From positions 1-5,916 of the forward strand of contig DATMRS010000001.1 of assembly GCA_035566015.1 (NCBI GenBank): a DNA stretch of 5,916 nt. The letters run 5' to 3'. Numbering within the stretch: the stretch's first letter is position 1; each line of letters starts with the position of its first letter. Under the pieces are notes generated by a model. That model saw nothing but the letters and a program-made list of their open reading frames with translations, was not told the origin of the DNA and did no database searches. This DNA comes from DATMRS01 sp035566015. GTDB lineage: Bacteria; Pseudomonadota; Alphaproteobacteria; Sphingomonadales; Sphingomonadaceae. This document shows, one piece after another, positions 4,705 through 5,916 of the stretch. The position numbers and the translations under genes are program-made.

Positions 4705-5916
4705 TCAAGCCTGCAGCGCGGCTTTAAGGTCGTTGACGAGGTTGGTTTTTTCCCATGGGAAGAAGTCGCCTTCTGGGGTGCGGCCGAAATGGCCGTAGGC
4801 GGCGGTTTTCTGGTAGATGGGTTTGTTGAGGCCGAGATGGGTGCGGATGCCGCGCGGGGTGAGCCCGCCGAGTGCCTCGATGCGCCCGATCGCCTGCTCG
4901 ATCGCCTCGTCGGCCACCGTGCCGGTGCCGTGCGTGTCGACATAGAGCGACAAAGGCTTCGACACGCCGATCGCGTAAGCCAACTGGATCGTGCAGCGCG
5001 TCGCCAGACCCGCCGCGACGATGTTCTTCGCCAGATAGCGGCTGATATAGGCCGCCGAACGATCGACCTTGGTCGGGTCCTTGCCCGAGAAGGCCCCGCC
5101 GCCATGCGGCGCCGCGCCGCCATAGGTGTCGACGATGATCTTGCGCCCCGTCAGCCCCGCGTCGCCGTCAGGCCCGCCAATCTCGAAGCTGCCCGTCGGG
5201 TTGATATGATATTCGGTGGCGTCGGAGAGCAGGTCCGCCGGCAGTATGTCGGCCACCACGCCCTTTACATAGGCCTTGAGCTCGGCCTCCTTCGCGCCCT
5301 CGTCATAGCCCTTGCCATGCTGCGTCGACACCACGATCGCCGTCGCCGCCACCGGCTTGCCGCCCTCGAAGCGCAACGTCACCTGGCTCTTGGCGTCAGG
5401 CTCAAGGAAAGGCGCGCGACCCTGATGCCGATCCGCCGCCATCCGCTCCAATATCTTGTGGCTGTAATAGAGCGTCGCCGGCATCAGGTCGGGCGTCTCG
5501 TCGCACGCGAAGCCGAACATGATCCCCTGGTCGCCCGCACCCTCATCCTTGTTGCCCGACGCATCCACCCCTTGCGCGATATGCGCCGACTGGCCGTGCA
5601 GATTGTTCTCGAAACGAAAACTCTGCCAGTGAAAACCCGCCTGCTCATAACCGATCCGCTTCACCGTCTCGCGAACCGTCCGCTCAATCTCCTCCAGCGC
5701 CCCCGGCGCCCACGCACCATTCTCATACACCCCCTTGCAGCGTATCTCCCCCGCCAAAACCACCAACTGCGTCGTCGTCAGCGTCTCGCACGCAACACGC
5801 GCCTCCGCATCCTTCGACAAAAACAAATCCACGATCGCATCACTGATCTGATCCGACACCTTGTCCGGATGACCCTCAGATACCGACTCCGACGTAAATA
5901 AATAATCCTGACGCAT
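4705..5916 (-). CDS. metK: S-adenosylmethionine synthetase MetK
   Basis: MetK joins methionine and ATP into S-adenosylmethionine, releasing phosphate and pyrophosphate, in the cytoplasm as a tetramer. The 403 residues run from MRQDYLFTSESVSEGHPDKV to DLKAALQA, slightly longer than the 384-residue E. coli enzyme. Visible signatures are GHPDK (15-19, with the ATP-binding His16), the first family signature GAGDQGIMFG (126-135), and the phosphate-binding glycine loop GGGAFSGKDPTKVDRS (272-287) after DTYGG (263-267). The ATG is the last codon of the window, so the ribosome site, promoter and any SAM-responsive riboswitch would lie to the right and cannot be seen. No convincing terminator follows the stop, so transcripts may enter the small gene. 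Synonymous codon use shifts strongly along the gene: all four threonines at 45-49 use ACG, whereas those at 353, 359, 371, 380 and 391 all use ACC. Confidence 0.98.
   Translation of the reverse strand: MRQDYLFTSESVSEGHPDKVSDQISDAIVDLFLSKDAEARVACETLTTTQLVVLAGEIRCKGVYENGAWAPGALEEIERTVRETVKRIGYEQAGFHWQSFRFENNLHGQSAHIAQGVDASGNKDEGAGDQGIMFGFACDETPDLMPATLYYSHKILERMAADRHQGRAPFLEPDAKSQVTLRFEGGKPVAATAIVVSTQHGKGYDEGAKEAELKAYVKGVVADILPADLLSDATEYHINPTGSFEIGGPDGDAGLTGRKIIVDTYGGAAPHGGGAFSGKDPTKVDRSAAYISRYLAKNIVAAGLATRCTIQLAYAIGVSKPLSLYVDTHGTGTVADEAIEQAIGRIEALGGLTPRGIRTHLGLNKPIYQKTAAYGHFGRTPEGDFFPWEKTNLVNDLKAALQA

Noticed and set aside
4321..5901. 526-codon open frame on the plus strand, antisense to metK
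   Set aside because: It lies across metK and the small gene, shows the low-complexity Arg/Leu/His-rich composition of an antisense frame in GC-rich DNA, and resembles no protein family. metK on the other strand is unmistakable.

Overview
The window reads as ordinary, densely packed chromosome from a GC-rich alphaproteobacterium, most likely of the Sphingomonadales. This placement is an inference from high GC content, an HrcA/CIRCE-type groESL control region, an alphaproteobacterial-style TrmB (catalytic block with LLHPDPWPKARH) and metK lying close to trmB. No tRNA, rRNA, CRISPR array, insertion sequence or phage gene is visible.

Layout from left to right. (1) The chaperonin operon groES-groEL is on the minus strand. 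groEL runs off the left edge after 219 codons. groES is complete, and its promoter overlaps a textbook 27-bp CIRCE inverted repeat at 1080-1106. (2) Diverging from it on the plus strand is sppA, a full-length membrane-anchored signal peptide peptidase with both catalytic residues. It is followed, with a 4-base GTGA overlap, by a GNAT acetyltransferase of the phosphinothricin/methionine-sulfone type. (3) Converging on this pair from the minus strand is trmB (tRNA m7G46 methyltransferase); its last 16 bases overlap the end of the acetyltransferase gene. (4) Upstream of trmB is a small self-contained unit on the minus strand. It has a candidate promoter with a 13-bp palindrome in its spacer, a strong ribosome binding site, a 65-residue secreted protein started by TTG and carrying two CKDxKGKFxKC repeats, and a strong intrinsic terminator. 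(5) metK (S-adenosylmethionine synthetase) fills the right end on the minus strand, with its ATG at the last base of the window, so its promoter and any SAM-responsive leader lie outside.

Functionally, the left half concerns protein quality control (GroESL folding in the cytoplasm, SppA digestion of signal peptides in the inner membrane). The right half pairs SAM synthesis with a SAM-consuming tRNA methyltransferase. The least explained element is the small secreted repeat protein between metK and trmB. Its terminator ends about 30 bases before the trmB start, so trmB probably depends on read-through or on a promoter I cannot see. A second oddity is within metK, where base skew and synonymous codon choice reverse from the 5' to the 3' end. 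I found no convincing evidence of a wholly new multi-gene system.
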